From Chara braunii (lineage: Eukaryota; Streptophyta; Charophyceae; Charales; Characeae): a DNA stretch of 41,032 nt. Numbering within the stretch: position 1 is the stretch's first letter; each line of letters opens with the position of its first letter. This document shows, piece by piece, positions 1 through 9,270 of this stretch. The notes under the pieces are model-generated. The model worked only from the letters and a program-made list of their open reading frames with translations. It ran no database searches and was not told the origin of the DNA. Where the stretch lies: the NCBI GenBank assembly GCA_003427395.1, contig BFEA01000671.1, positions 691,965-732,996 of the forward strand, in the 5' to 3' direction. The position numbers and the translations under genes are program-made.

Positions 1-59
1 GGGGTACATCGCAAAAATGGGGTCCAACTGATGGTTGGGGTGTTTCCCAAAGTGTTTTT

Positions 60-1480
60 GTGATCGTCCTTCGTCGCAGCGGTCCACTTGTTTTATATTA
101 AAGACGAGTCACAAGAATGAGCGCAACTCGGTGAGGTTTGTGGGCATCGGCTTATCTTCAATTGCCACAATCTTGCTATGATCAGGTTGTACACCATCTT
201 TGTTCATGACATGGTTGAGGTGCAACACAGACTGCTTCTCCCACTCACACTTTTTGGGATTTACCTTAAACTAATTCTCTCTTAGCTTCAGAAGGACTTT
301 GCGTAGATGTCCGCCATGTTTTTTTTGAAGTCTTAGTAAAACAAGGATGTCATTGAATCTATAAATGTGTCAACCCAGTCCTCAAATACATCATTCATGG
401 ATCGTTGGAAGGTAGTAGGGGCATATTAGTTAACTCCGAGAGGGATTACATTGAACTTAGTGGTCATACCTAGTTTTGAAAGTTGTCTTGGGATTATCTT
501 CAAGAGCCACTTCAATATGATGCCCTGAATGCAAGTGTATATTCATCATAAATACAACCTTGCATACCTTCCAAAACCTCATTAATAAGGGGCAGCAGTT
601 CTGCATTCTTCATCGTGATGGCATTCAGACCCCTATAATTTATACATATTCTCAATTTCCCTTCCTTCGTAGAACGAACAAAACTGGTGCACCATAGGGA
701 AATGAACTTAGCTTCATCCATCCTTTGGCTACCAGCTCCTGGATCTGTTTTCTTAGCTTCTTTAATTCACGTAGTGCTATATGATAAATGGGGCTATTGC
801 GGAATCTTGCCATCGGGCTCTATCTCCATATGGTCTTTAATTGGCCTCTCTACTATTGTCTTGGGCTCCTGCATATCAGCAAACTCTACTAGCAACTTCT
901 GGGCAGGGGGTGGTGTATACTCTCTCTCTTCTTTAGTGCCTTCTTCGTTTGCCTTAAGTGTCGCATAGACCACGTGCACCTAATCTATTAATTCCTTTGT
1001 ATCGAGAGAATGCAAGGGCACTGATATAGCAAAAGGACTGGGAGGATTTCAAATTGGATTGATATATCAGCAAAGTTTCTTCTTCTTATCTTTCCTATCC
1101 TAAGTGGGCAACCAACGCTCAATTTTGTCCATCTTCATATCTGATTTCGCTGTTATGCCCCGATCCATGTCGAGAGAATATTGAAGGGTTGATAGTAACT
1201 TGATACGGTTTTTTCCATTATAAGGGTCAAGGGGTGTAATACCTTCACTACTTTTTGTCGACCTTCTAATTGAAGTATGCCTTAATCCCCGCAAGGTACT
1301 GCTCCACGTTCACGAAACTGATATTGGTCATTCTCGAGATCTCGGGTTCTTCAAAAATGCAGCTTTCGAACTGCTCTGCGAGAGATTCAACTTTTGGTGG
1401 ACCAACGATCGACATCTATCCTGATGTTTTTTTTCTTCTTGATTGTCCAACCCCTTTGAGAAGTGATCGAGGTTTATTGA
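60..1480 (-). pseudogene. Decayed Ty3/gypsy-type pol (reverse transcriptase region)
   Basis: Read on the minus strand, several frames together give the order of a Ty3/gypsy pol. At about 980-790 there is a pre-RT linker (acidic, with IKDHMEIEPDGKIP). At 721-590 comes the start of the RT fingers, with KLRICINYRGLN followed by a LPLINEVLEGMQG-like stretch. At about 450-370 is a palm segment resembling APTTFQRSMNDVFEDW. At 300-120 is the thumb/connection region with NPKKCEWEKQ and MNKDGVQPD. Segments lie in different frames with stops between them, and the catalytic YxDD site near 355 reads ND instead of DD, so this copy is dead. The part from 1000 to 1480 is probably the region between protease and RT but is not diagnostic. 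No LTRs, integrase or RNase H are visible; the element probably continues left of the window. Assignment to Ty3/gypsy is firm; the clade is not resolved. Confidence 0.85.
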
Positions 1481-1559
1481 GCCACCGCTACCTCTGATAG
1501 CCTAAAGTAGGATTCTCGGAGAGCTAGGCCACAGAAATCGATAGGGCGGCGACCAGTAG

Positions 1560-1990
1560 ATGCAGGCGGGTCCAGTCCTTCGATTTTCAAGCGCCGACTT
1601 TGACGATTTTTTGCGCTCGGAAGAATTGATGGAAAAATTTGAAATTTTGATATCATGATTGTGATCTTTCGAGGAAAAATACCATAATATATATATAATA
1701 TATATATATATTATATAGTGAAATAAATATCGCACCGATTCATCTCATTTTTCATTTTTGCGGCTCTACCACTTGTGGGCCAGTTGGAAAAGTACGTGAA
1801 CTCCAACGATTTTTCATGATCAAAAGAATGTGTGAAGAAATATGAGAATTGGAGGGCTATATTGTTTCGGAAAAAATAATTAAGAATATTTAAAATCGTC
1901 CAAACTGTTAAATAAATCTTAGACTCAGAGCCAATTCAATGCATTTTTCATTTTTGTCACTCCCTTGGTTCTCCCTATTGTGCTACCGAT
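1560..1990. repeat. AT-rich repeat related to 39,030-39,310
   Basis: The segment has a (TA)n core at 1681-1720 followed by a block ending in TTTTTGCGGCTCTACCA. A similar block (TTTTTGTCACTCTACCA) recurs near 39,170. The next part, with a GAATTGGAGGGCTATATT stretch near 1848, also has a counterpart near 39,240. A second TTTCATTTTTGTCACTC block at about 1945-1965 shows an internal direct repeat. No coding sequence is seen. It is probably an old non-autonomous transposon. Confidence 0.5.
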
Positions 1991-2029
1991 AGCCCTCTTC
2001 AACTTGTGCTACCGGTCCCTCGACTTTAG

Positions 2030-2054
2030 GACGGCGGGGGTAGTGGTGGTTTAA
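2030..2054. mobile_element. Isolated TTAA-linked transposon end
   Basis: GGGGGTAGTGGTGGTTTAA resembles the right ends of the two TTAA-bounded elements at 36.4-37.6 and 37.8-38.9 kb, and it terminates in TTAA at 2051-2054. No matching left end was found upstream, so this is a solo end or truncated copy. Confidence 0.45.
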
Positions 2055-2329
2055 GGTGCCATTTAGAGAGATCTTATAACAAGCGACCTCCGAATAGCCA
2101 GCTTGACATTGACTATCTCAACCTTTGACATGGCCTACGAGTGAGAAGGGTTCTCCTCTGCACACGCCTTCTGTCCACTAACACTCACAGCCCCGGTAGA
2201 AACGATTGCTAATTCTACCAGTCATTCCCTTTTGATTGTTGTTACCCTTGTTGTTAAACCACCATTACCTCCACTAATGTTTGGAAAAATGGGAAAAGTG
2301 GTTGTTTTCTCACTTTTTTCGAACTTTTC
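2055..2329. other. Unassigned spacer
   Basis: No gene, repeat or RNA could be supported. A short open frame on the plus strand has no recognisable motif. Confidence 0.3.
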
Positions 2330-2650
2330 AGGGGTCGGCGGAGAGGTATCTACCTATGTAGCATCGTGTTCGGTCGCGAACAACTGCCAAAACCCTCCGA
2401 ACGCGAACATAAAAATATTATTAAAAAAAATAAAAAGAAATCTGTGAAAAATCTGGAAAACATATATGTTATGTAAAATAATAATACAAACAACTTTTGG
2501 TTGGGAGGTATGCTCAAATTCCTCACCAAACTCGAGTTACAAATCAAACACAAAAAAATATGGTTTTTTGTTGTGTTTTTTTTAATATGTTCGGCCGAAC
2601 ACCCGAACACGTTCAGACATAGGGGAAATCTCCGAACATGTTCGGTGTAT
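2330..2650. repeat. Relic of the foldback family seen at 39.6 kb
   Basis: The block has clustered CGAAC/GTTCG motifs near 2370-2405 and again at 2590-2645, separated by an AT-rich stretch. The stretch around 2460-2550 (TGTTATGTAAAATAATA, then a segment resembling ATTCCTCACCAAA) aligns in order with 39,750-39,840 of the large foldback element. It appears to be a shortened copy in which a GTTCGG-rich end lies on both sides. Confidence 0.6.
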
Positions 2651-2685
2651 TACACAGATCTCTACCTTATATCACGTTGTCGGCG

Positions 2686-2714
2686 TGAATACCCTTACAA
2701 GGGTATCCGCCCTG
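2686..2714. repeat. Conserved palindrome, copy 1
   Basis: GAATACCCTTACAAGGGTAT followed by CCGCC is a near-perfect palindrome (ATACCCTT/AAGGGTAT). A copy in inverted orientation lies at 20,136-20,164, with GCGGATACCCTTGTAA and matching flanks. Conservation of both palindrome and flank suggests a transposon terminus or a retroelement 3' hairpin. Confidence 0.5.
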
Positions 2715-3650
2715 GTCTTTGCAAGTGATAGAAAGTAAGGTTTGCTCAGGATTTGAGTATGCCGTGCGAAGTTGCGGTTGTGTTTAGTTCGCGTTGGCTG
2801 AATGGTTGACGGGAGGCAGAGAGAGTATGGGCGCGCCGTTGTGAGGCACGCATGATGTTGTTTATAATTTCTGGGTGACCGGCGGTTCGCCGGCATGATT
2901 TTTTGACGTGATTAAAACTAGGAAAAGTCTGTCCTTAAGTTAAAGTGACCATGGTGCACCCACGTTCGTACGACATGCGCCATTGGAAGTGGATCTGCTG
3001 GGTGGCGGCACACTTGTGTTGCATGTGCGACGGTAGCAAAAGGGAAAAATTTACCCCTTCATACAGCAAGGGCCGGTGCGTAGGCACCATAGACGCAAGC
3101 GGTGGCCTCGGCGTGACATTATAGGGGCTACAAGCATGACTTACCGAGCAAGATCCGGCCCTAACCGCATGTGCATGCGTTCAGGGCCGTGGGTTTGAGT
3201 GGGAGATCACACAGCAGCCGTAGTACTGCTGCTATAGGCCCAGGCTGGCTGCGGCTACCGTTCACATATGGGGCCCCGCGCAGCCAGTCCAAGCTTCAAG
3301 TTGGGCTTAGCCCTATAGGTTATAGTATTGAACTTTCACCAGGTGGGTCCTGGGATTGAGGCCAGCAGTCTGGAGCAGAGGAGCGGAGGAGCGCAGTTTG
3401 AAGAGAACTGAGGGGTTGAGGGTCCCGCGGGACTATCCCCCTTGGTTTTGTTGGGGAGTCCGGCGGCGGGCTCGATAGGCAGGACCGAGGACCAAGTGCC
3501 AACGGTCCTCCTCCGCGTCAGACGTTTTTTTTCTAAGTTCTTATTTGACGTTTTTTTTCTAAGTTCTTATTTTTATTTTTTATCATTTTATTGTTTTTGT
3601 CCCATATGGGAGGCGGCCCGGTGCCGGTACCGGGACCGGCCGTGAAGGCC
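2715..3650. other. Unassigned region with a 26-bp tandem duplication
   Basis: No gene is supported. The only clear structure is a perfect head-to-tail 26-bp duplication at 3521-3546 and 3547-3572 (GACG, T-run, CTAAGTTC). The rest is GC-rich DNA with short shadow frames. Confidence 0.4.
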
Positions 3651-3725
3651 AAGAGGGTAGCTCAGTGGGTACGCCCTCGAACTGAGGAGAATACAGACCC
3701 GGGTTCGGATCCAAACGATGGGATC
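3651..3725 (+). repeat. tRNA-derived SINE head (Pol III A and B boxes)
   Basis: A box TAGCTCAGTGGG lies at 3658-3669 and B box GGTTCGGATCC at 3702-3712, 44 bp apart, the spacing of a tRNA gene without intron. The T stem and acceptor stem do not pair properly, so it is not a functional tRNA. It shares TGGGTACRCCC, GAACTG and AATACAGACC between the boxes with the minus-strand tRNA-like unit at 22,324-22,395, so both come from one family. The 3' body (to about 3850) has no visible A-tail, and its end is not defined. Confidence 0.6.
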
Positions 3726-3880
3726 CTCTGAGTAGCAGCAGATACTTCTGAGTTGCCTGGGGCCTGACCGCTATCGGAGGTGGCATCCGAGGGACGTAGG
3801 AGCTATTTAGCACCACCGGCCCGCTGGTATCGGGTCGTGCACAGTTCTTCTTGGCAAGACTGTGGGCGAAGTTCGCATAG

Positions 3881-4267
3881 GGACGCTACCGACGGGTGAA
3901 GGCAATGGCAAGGCAGGGAGTGTCGGGCGTGGCTGAGCCGCGAAGGAAGAGGGAATCATCGGGCAGGCCGTGGCGCTGTCGGACACGGGAGGCGAGTGGC
4001 GGAGTCAACCCGTCGAGAAGGACCGGTCCACGGTGACCGTTGGGCGTTGGGCTGTCTCTTATACACATCTAGATGTGTATAAGAGACAGGTGGCGGGACG
4101 CTACGGACGGGTGAAGGCAATGGCAAGGCAGGGAGTGTCGGGCGTGGCTGAGCCGCGAAGGAAGAGGGAATCATCGGGCAGGCCGTGGCGCTGTCGGACA
4201 CGGGAGGCGAGTGGCGGAGTCAACCCGTCGAGAAGGACCGGTCCACGGTGACCGTTGGGCGTTGGGC
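3881..4267. repeat. 172-bp direct duplication around an adapter (assembly artefact)
   Basis: Positions 3881-4052 and 4096-4267 are equal in length (172 bp) and differ at one visible base (CTACCGAC versus CTACGGAC). Between them sits a complete mate-pair junction adapter. The real locus almost certainly has one copy. Confidence 0.9.
4052..4089. other. Nextera mate-pair junction adapter
   Basis: CTGTCTCTTATACACATCT is followed directly by its reverse complement, 38 bp in all. This is two Tn5 mosaic ends joined as in Nextera mate-pair circularisation. It is synthetic sequence left in the assembly. Confidence 0.97.
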
Positions 4268-6599
4268 GAACGGCAGCAGGCGAGGCGCTAGGCAGGCGGA
4301 ATGAGGCAGGGAGTGACGGACAGGTAGTGGAGAAGTGGAAAAAGGGGGAATGAATCCAGGCGCTTCTCCGCGCCGGATTCACTCGAAGAGAGGGGCTATG
4401 GGGAAGAAGCCGACAGTAGTCGAGAGTAGCATAGCTCTCTCGATCCTTGATGGAATCGGGAGAGGGGGGGGGGGCGATCCCGGGGTTTTGACCCCGGGCG
4501 AGTCGCATGGTGAGGTCAGATCTAGGGGTAGGTGAGTGGGTTAGGAGGTTAGTAAAGAAAAACGTGCGCGAAGCTATGGCGGAGGGAAAAGATGATAGGA
4601 GCAAAAAGGTAATAAATCGATCAATTCTTGGCCGATTTTGGCAATCCAAGATATTGAATTGGGGTTTTGGGCGCTGGCGAACCCCGTTATGAAGTCAGTT
4701 TTATAAGAAAGTTAGTAAAAGGGGAGATGGGAGAGAAATGGCCTGCGTGGAGATGGCGGATGGAAGAAATGGCGGGAGTTAGAGTCCATTGCGCAGCTGT
4801 TCCTTGATGAAAACAGCTGGGGAAAGAAGCTAAACTTGGGTTTTGACTACCGGCGAATCCAATGGCGGTTCTCATTTTGACCCTAGAGTAGTAATGTTGG
4901 CGATGCGAGTCGAAGGGGCAGCATGAGCTTTGTTGGAAGGCATTTTGAATATAGGAGTGTACCTTCCCCCTGTTCCAGCGGAAGATTCAGTCTCATTTTG
5001 TACACTTCGTGGGTAGTATGCCGGTGCTCGGGGCCGTGGTCATAGTAATCTGTAATCCCGCTATCGCCCTCGTAAGCTTTACATGAACCTGGCTACGAAT
5101 ATAGTCTGGTGCGTTCAGGGAGGCAGGGTTACGAGGGTAAAGAGGTGAGTCAGAGAGAGGGAGAGTGAGGAGGTTGAAAATGACGAGGAGGAAAAGCAAA
5201 GAAAAGAAAGGAAGAGAGATGCGGGGAGTGGAGAGCGAGGTCGAGTGAGAGATGGGTTAAAACAAAAGAGAGCAGGATCAAGGTGGTGATGCTAGAGGCA
5301 TACCTGAGAAAACAAACTGGCGGGGCGGAGTGGACCGAAAGTCAAGCCGGAGACTGTACATCAGAGTCACCCGACCGAGCTCTGGCTGAAGAATCATCCC
5401 GATCTTGCCTATCGGAGCGGCGGGAGACTAACAACGGGTTGGATACTTACCTGCTAACCGGTGGGTCGCTCGCTTTGAAGGGCGACCCCACAGTACACAC
5501 GCTGGCCGGACTACTTGATGAGCCATGGCTATCATGCCCTCGGGATGTGGGCGAACCTGGTCGTATGATCGATCAGATACCGCCGTGAGTACGAGAGAAA
5601 GTGACCGGAGGGAGAGATTCACCTGCTATGGAAGTCCTGATTAGGCCCCGGTAGTAGGGGCAGTGACCAGTAGGTTGTCCCCTGCTTTGTTTCGTATGTG
5701 ACGGGCAACCATCGCAGTAGCTTGAGCCATGGTTGTTGACTAATGGGTGAAGCAAAGAGGGAGAAATAGGATGACTCACCAATTGATTCTGTACCCAACA
5801 CCAGCCGTGACCAGGTTCGGTGAGAACAGTATGGTCGGCCAACCTGGTGCACAGCCAGGGTGACAGCGAAGGGAAGAAGTTGCAGGCTGCTTACTTACGG
5901 GTTGGCTGATCCGCTAAGCAGGAGTGACGGTGAGAAACTGTAACGGGATCAGAGGCTCGCTTACTGTCCGAGGCATTGACTGTTCTGATTAAAGCGAAGC
6001 AGCAGGGGGGGGCTTGCACAGGACTGTTGCTGCAGGGTCGTTACTGTGAACCCGAAATGTGCAGCTGTTGTGTCCAGCAGTGACCAGCCACTACTGCGGA
6101 AGCTGGGTCGCTACTGTGCTTGCCTCAACAGGCTGCAACTACGGAGTGTGTTTTGATGAGCCGTTATTAAGCCACTGCGGCATCAGCTTGTTGCACAGCC
6201 GGTATTCCGGCGAAGCTACTATTGCCTTGCTGTGTGCTGCTGCTGTACGGGGCAGTGTCTTGTGCTGTATGCTGCTGCTGTACGGAGCGGTGTGCGCTGC
6301 TGCTGAGCAGGATGTTGTTCCCCATCGAGAGCAGCGGCGACATAGGCTAAGAAAGGGGTGCCGCAGGAAGGGGAGTGTGGCGACGTCCGGAGTGAGATCA
6401 GTCTTTGCAAGAGGGGCTCATTGCTGTGGTGTTAGAGGCCGCCTGGGGAATGTTACTTTGAATTTGGTCGTGATCAGGGTGTCCCGGCTGCGTTCATTTT
6501 TGCCATCATTGCAGGGCTCTCCGGCGCATCCAGACTTCAAGGCCCTCTCATTGTGAGTTGAGTTGGCCCTCCCCTGTATCTCGAGAGACTGAACATTTT
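4268..6599. other. GC-rich region without a supported gene
   Basis: Two strong hairpins are visible: 4351-4381 (TGAATCC/GGATTCA plus GGCGC/GCGCC, one bulge, 6-nt loop) and 4479-4498 (CCCGGGGT/ACCCCGGG, 4-nt loop). A CTG/GCTGCTG-rich stretch runs at 6180-6310. Several long open frames occur on both strands, but all are low-complexity or GC-driven and none shows a domain. Confidence 0.4.
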
Positions 6600-6639
6600 T
6601 ACTTCTATCTTTCTCAGTCTAAGTCTAGTCTGAGGCTAC

Positions 6640-6775
6640 GAGAGGAAGGCGGCAGGCGGGATTGAAACCCGTAATCCGCGCCAAGGCCTTTGTGGGAGGT
6701 TCGCCCCACCGATTGCGGGAGCTCTACCGGAGCCCAGGCGAGGTTCTGGAGGCAGGGAACTTCAGGTATATTTTC
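6640..6775 (-). repeat. Left end block with tRNA-like sequence
   Basis: On the minus strand, an A-box-like GCAATCGGTGGG is followed by a B-box-like GGGTTTCAATCCC. The latter forms a T-arm-like hairpin (CGGG, 7-nt loop, CCCG). The block is the inverted counterpart of 17,240-17,375. It reads outward from the element, as the right block does. Confidence 0.45.
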
Positions 6776-7009
6776 GTCTGACGCGTGTGGTCTCTTCCCC
6801 TATTTGCCATCCCTGGGTATCTTAATAATGCTAGGTAAGGATATTACTATTTATTTTGTTATGTATGTCAGGACATGTTATGCAAAAGGTTAAATGAACA
6901 ACTATATATGAGAGTTCGGATAAGTTTGAGGGAATTCAGACAGAATGAATTGGGGGAAGGTGGGATGAAGGAGTATTGCATGCTTTAACCGGGTCAACCC
7001 AAGGCTGAG

Positions 7010-8260
7010 CTCCTCTAAGTTGATGTGGACTCAGTGCTGTGTTTTATTTGTGTTTGTTGGGCTGGTTGTATGATTTTAAGGGTTGGGCCTATCCTAAGTT
7101 GGACGGACCAGTCGCTGTTTTTTTCTGGGGTTTCTGAACAGGAGGACGGACACCCTAAGTTGGGAAGGCTCAGAATCCTTATGTTTTCTTTTTGGGTTGC
7201 TGAAAGCAGAGTTGGGAATATTCTAAGTTGCGTAGACCCAATTCTGTGTGTGTTTTCTTCTGAGGGGGAGACGGGTATAAGGTTGAGCGTACCCTTAAGT
7301 TAGGGCGGCTCAGTCATAAGCCATGAACATAAAAGTCAATCAAAAGTATACAATTTTGATATATAATATTTGAACTTATATTATCTGGCAGGCCGGGCAC
7401 CCTAAGTTGGGAAAGCCAGTCAGTAAGTCAGGTAGAACTTAACGAAGAGAGAGGTGAATGAAGAATACAATGAATGTAACCAGGGCAGACTGAACGTACC
7501 CTTAAGTTAGGGCGGTTCAGTTTTATGCTCGTGATAATGTAAAGGAGCAAAGAGTTAGTATAAACGTGTTTTATTGTCCTTTCTAAACGCAAGGCAGGAT
7601 TGAATGTCTCCCTAAGTTGGGTAGGTCTGATTATCTGCCTAATAAGAGAGAAAAATATAAAGTTTGTGCAAATGTATCAATGGTCGTTCTTTTATATTGT
7701 CGTTACGGAGACTAAGCATACCCTTAAGTTAAGGCGGCTTAGTCATACGTCGTTTGTACTTTATTCAGGCAGATCAGGCGTACCCTTAAGTTAGGGCGGT
7801 CTGATCATATTGTCTTATGTACCTAAAACTGTTTAAGCTAACTAGGTGTACCCTTAAGTTAGGGCGGCCTTGTGACATGCTCTTGTCGTTGATGTTATGT
7901 AGGTTGGACGTACCCTTAAGTTAGGGCGGTCTGACCATTCGTTGTTCGTACTTGTTTTAGGCAGGTTAGGCACACCCCTAAGTTGGGGAAGTCTAATCCT
8001 ATGCCCTATGTAACTTGTGAAAAGTTGGCTAGGCATACCCTTAAGTTAGGGCAGTCTAGTTTTATGCTTCATGTCGTCAGTTAAGCAGAAGTCAGGCGTA
8101 CCCTTAAGTTAGGGCGATCTGGTCATATGTTTTATGACTAGAGTTTATCTGGTGTTTGGCATACCCTTAAGTTATGGCAGTCCAGTTGTGCGTATTTTAC
8201 TCGTTTACTTAGGCAGGTTGGGCATACCCTTAAGTTAGGGTCTTGTCTGATCCTATGTCA
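7010..8260 (+). repeat. Tandem array of about 17 covarying hairpin units (left arm)
   Basis: Units recur every 60-110 bp, settling to about 62 bp after 7710. Each has a core CCCTTAAGTTAGGG (or CCCTAAGTTGGG): apical loop TAAGTT closed by CCCn/nGGG, then an asymmetric internal loop, then a basal stem. Basal stems differ in sequence but keep pairing: TGAGC/GCTCA (7284-7312), ACTGAAC/GTTCAGT (7489-7521), GACTAAG/CTTAGTC (7710-7744), GATCAG/CTGATC (7772-7806), GGTTGGAC/GTCTGACC with two G-T wobbles (7902-7936). Spacers of 25-30 bp are similar to each other (often TATGY..., TTAGGCA). Some units have decayed stems, for example near 7850 and 8222. It is neither a CRISPR array nor a simple satellite. 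Confidence 0.85.
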
Positions 8261-8629
8261 TAAGTGAGGGTTTTACTAAGGGAAAACAACTGAATGATCT
8301 AACAGACTACTTCGACAAATGGATGTGGGATTGTGAGAGATGTTGTTTATGCATGTGTGTGGGCTCTCACTTGGGGGTGTCTTTCGACAGGTTAGCTGCT
8401 TAGACGCTCGCCAAGTGCTGGAGCCATAGGTAGATCAGATGGATGATGGGAGGGAAAACTTGAGATGAAGATAGGACTGACCCTGCTAGGAGTTAGGATC
8501 AGGGCTAGCCACACTCTCATCTAGAGGTTGTGCGGGCTATCATTGATCCCGAGTCATCAAGCAGGTGTCAGAAGATAGTCCCAAGTATAGTTTGCTTTGT
8601 CTTTTGTCTTTTTAGCTTTGTATAAATCT

Positions 8630-8850
8630 TGACAGTCTCCTGTTCCTACGGGAAGCGCTGCCGAAATCTCTACAAATCTGAAAGAGTTGGTCATTTTTTG
8701 GCTTGTAGAAATTCTGAAAAGGCACTTTTCCTACGGGAAGCGCTGCCGAAATTTCTACAAATCTGAAAAGAGTTAGTCATTTTGAGCTTATAGAAATTCT
8801 GAAAAGACATTTTTCCTACGGGAAGCGCTGCCGAAATTTTGTAGAATTTG
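8630..8850 (+). repeat. Three tandem 85-bp units with CCTACGGGAAGCGCTGCCG
   Basis: The motif TTCCTACGGGAAGCGCTGCC occurs at about 8643, 8728 and 8813, followed by GAAATYTCTACAAATCTGAAA-like sequence. Inverted, more diverged copies with GGCAGCGCTGCCCGTAGGAA and a period near 120 bp lie at 15,400-15,960, and one lies at about 13,585. Confidence 0.75.
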
Positions 8851-9059
8851 GAGAGTTAGAATATTTTTCAGTTAAGGACTAGTACTTGGCAGACCCATCC
8901 TGGTTAGAGGAGGTGTTCGGTGGTTTTGTACTAGTAGAGGAGCTAAATTACGACTTAGGGAGTACTCTCCCTTTCTTGGCATAAACATAGTAGTGGTTCT
9001 CTTTGGTCTGTACTGTGATGCAGATTTTCGTATTTCGCCTGAAGGCTTGGTCCGATCAG

Positions 9060-9270
9060 CCTGATCCTTTAAAAGGACCACTCTTCTGTTATCACTGATA
9101 ACAGGTCGGTTGCCGATTCGTCGGCTTACGACTCAACCCCAATTCACTCTCGATACTCAACCTAAAAAGGCTTTAGCCCAGGTGATTTTGTTGTTTTGTT
9201 AAGATTTCACCTGGACTTTTACTGAATGGTCATTTAACAAAGGTACTGAGTATTTAATTATGGTTGGTTG
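9060..9270 (+). repeat. Conserved arm block with perfect palindrome
   Basis: Contains CTGTTATCACTGATAACAG (9086-9104), then a block with GATTCGTCGG, then AACAAAGGTACTGAGTATTT. The whole block recurs inverted at 13,230-13,430 and 14,980-15,180; the 15,125 copy differs by one base in the palindrome and the 13,381 copy by its last base. This is among the best conserved parts of the element. Confidence 0.75.

Noticed and set aside
3651-3725. Functional tRNA gene
   Set aside because: A and B boxes fit, but T stem and acceptor stem do not pair and the T loop has G instead of A at the conserved position.
4101-4649. 182-codon minus-strand frame
   Set aside because: Overlaps the artefactual duplication, is GC-driven and shows no domain.
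6059-6556. 165-codon plus-strand frame
   Set aside because: Product of a CTG-rich stretch; no motif, no coding pattern.
7010-8260. CRISPR-like array (regular repeats with 25-30-bp spacers)
   Set aside because: Spacers are similar to each other, repeats vary in their stems, the context is eukaryotic and no cas genes exist.
9086-9104. Resemblance to the tet operator (TATCAGTGATA core)
   Set aside because: Part of a repeated element block conserved in inverted arms; short palindromic coincidence and no vector sequence nearby.
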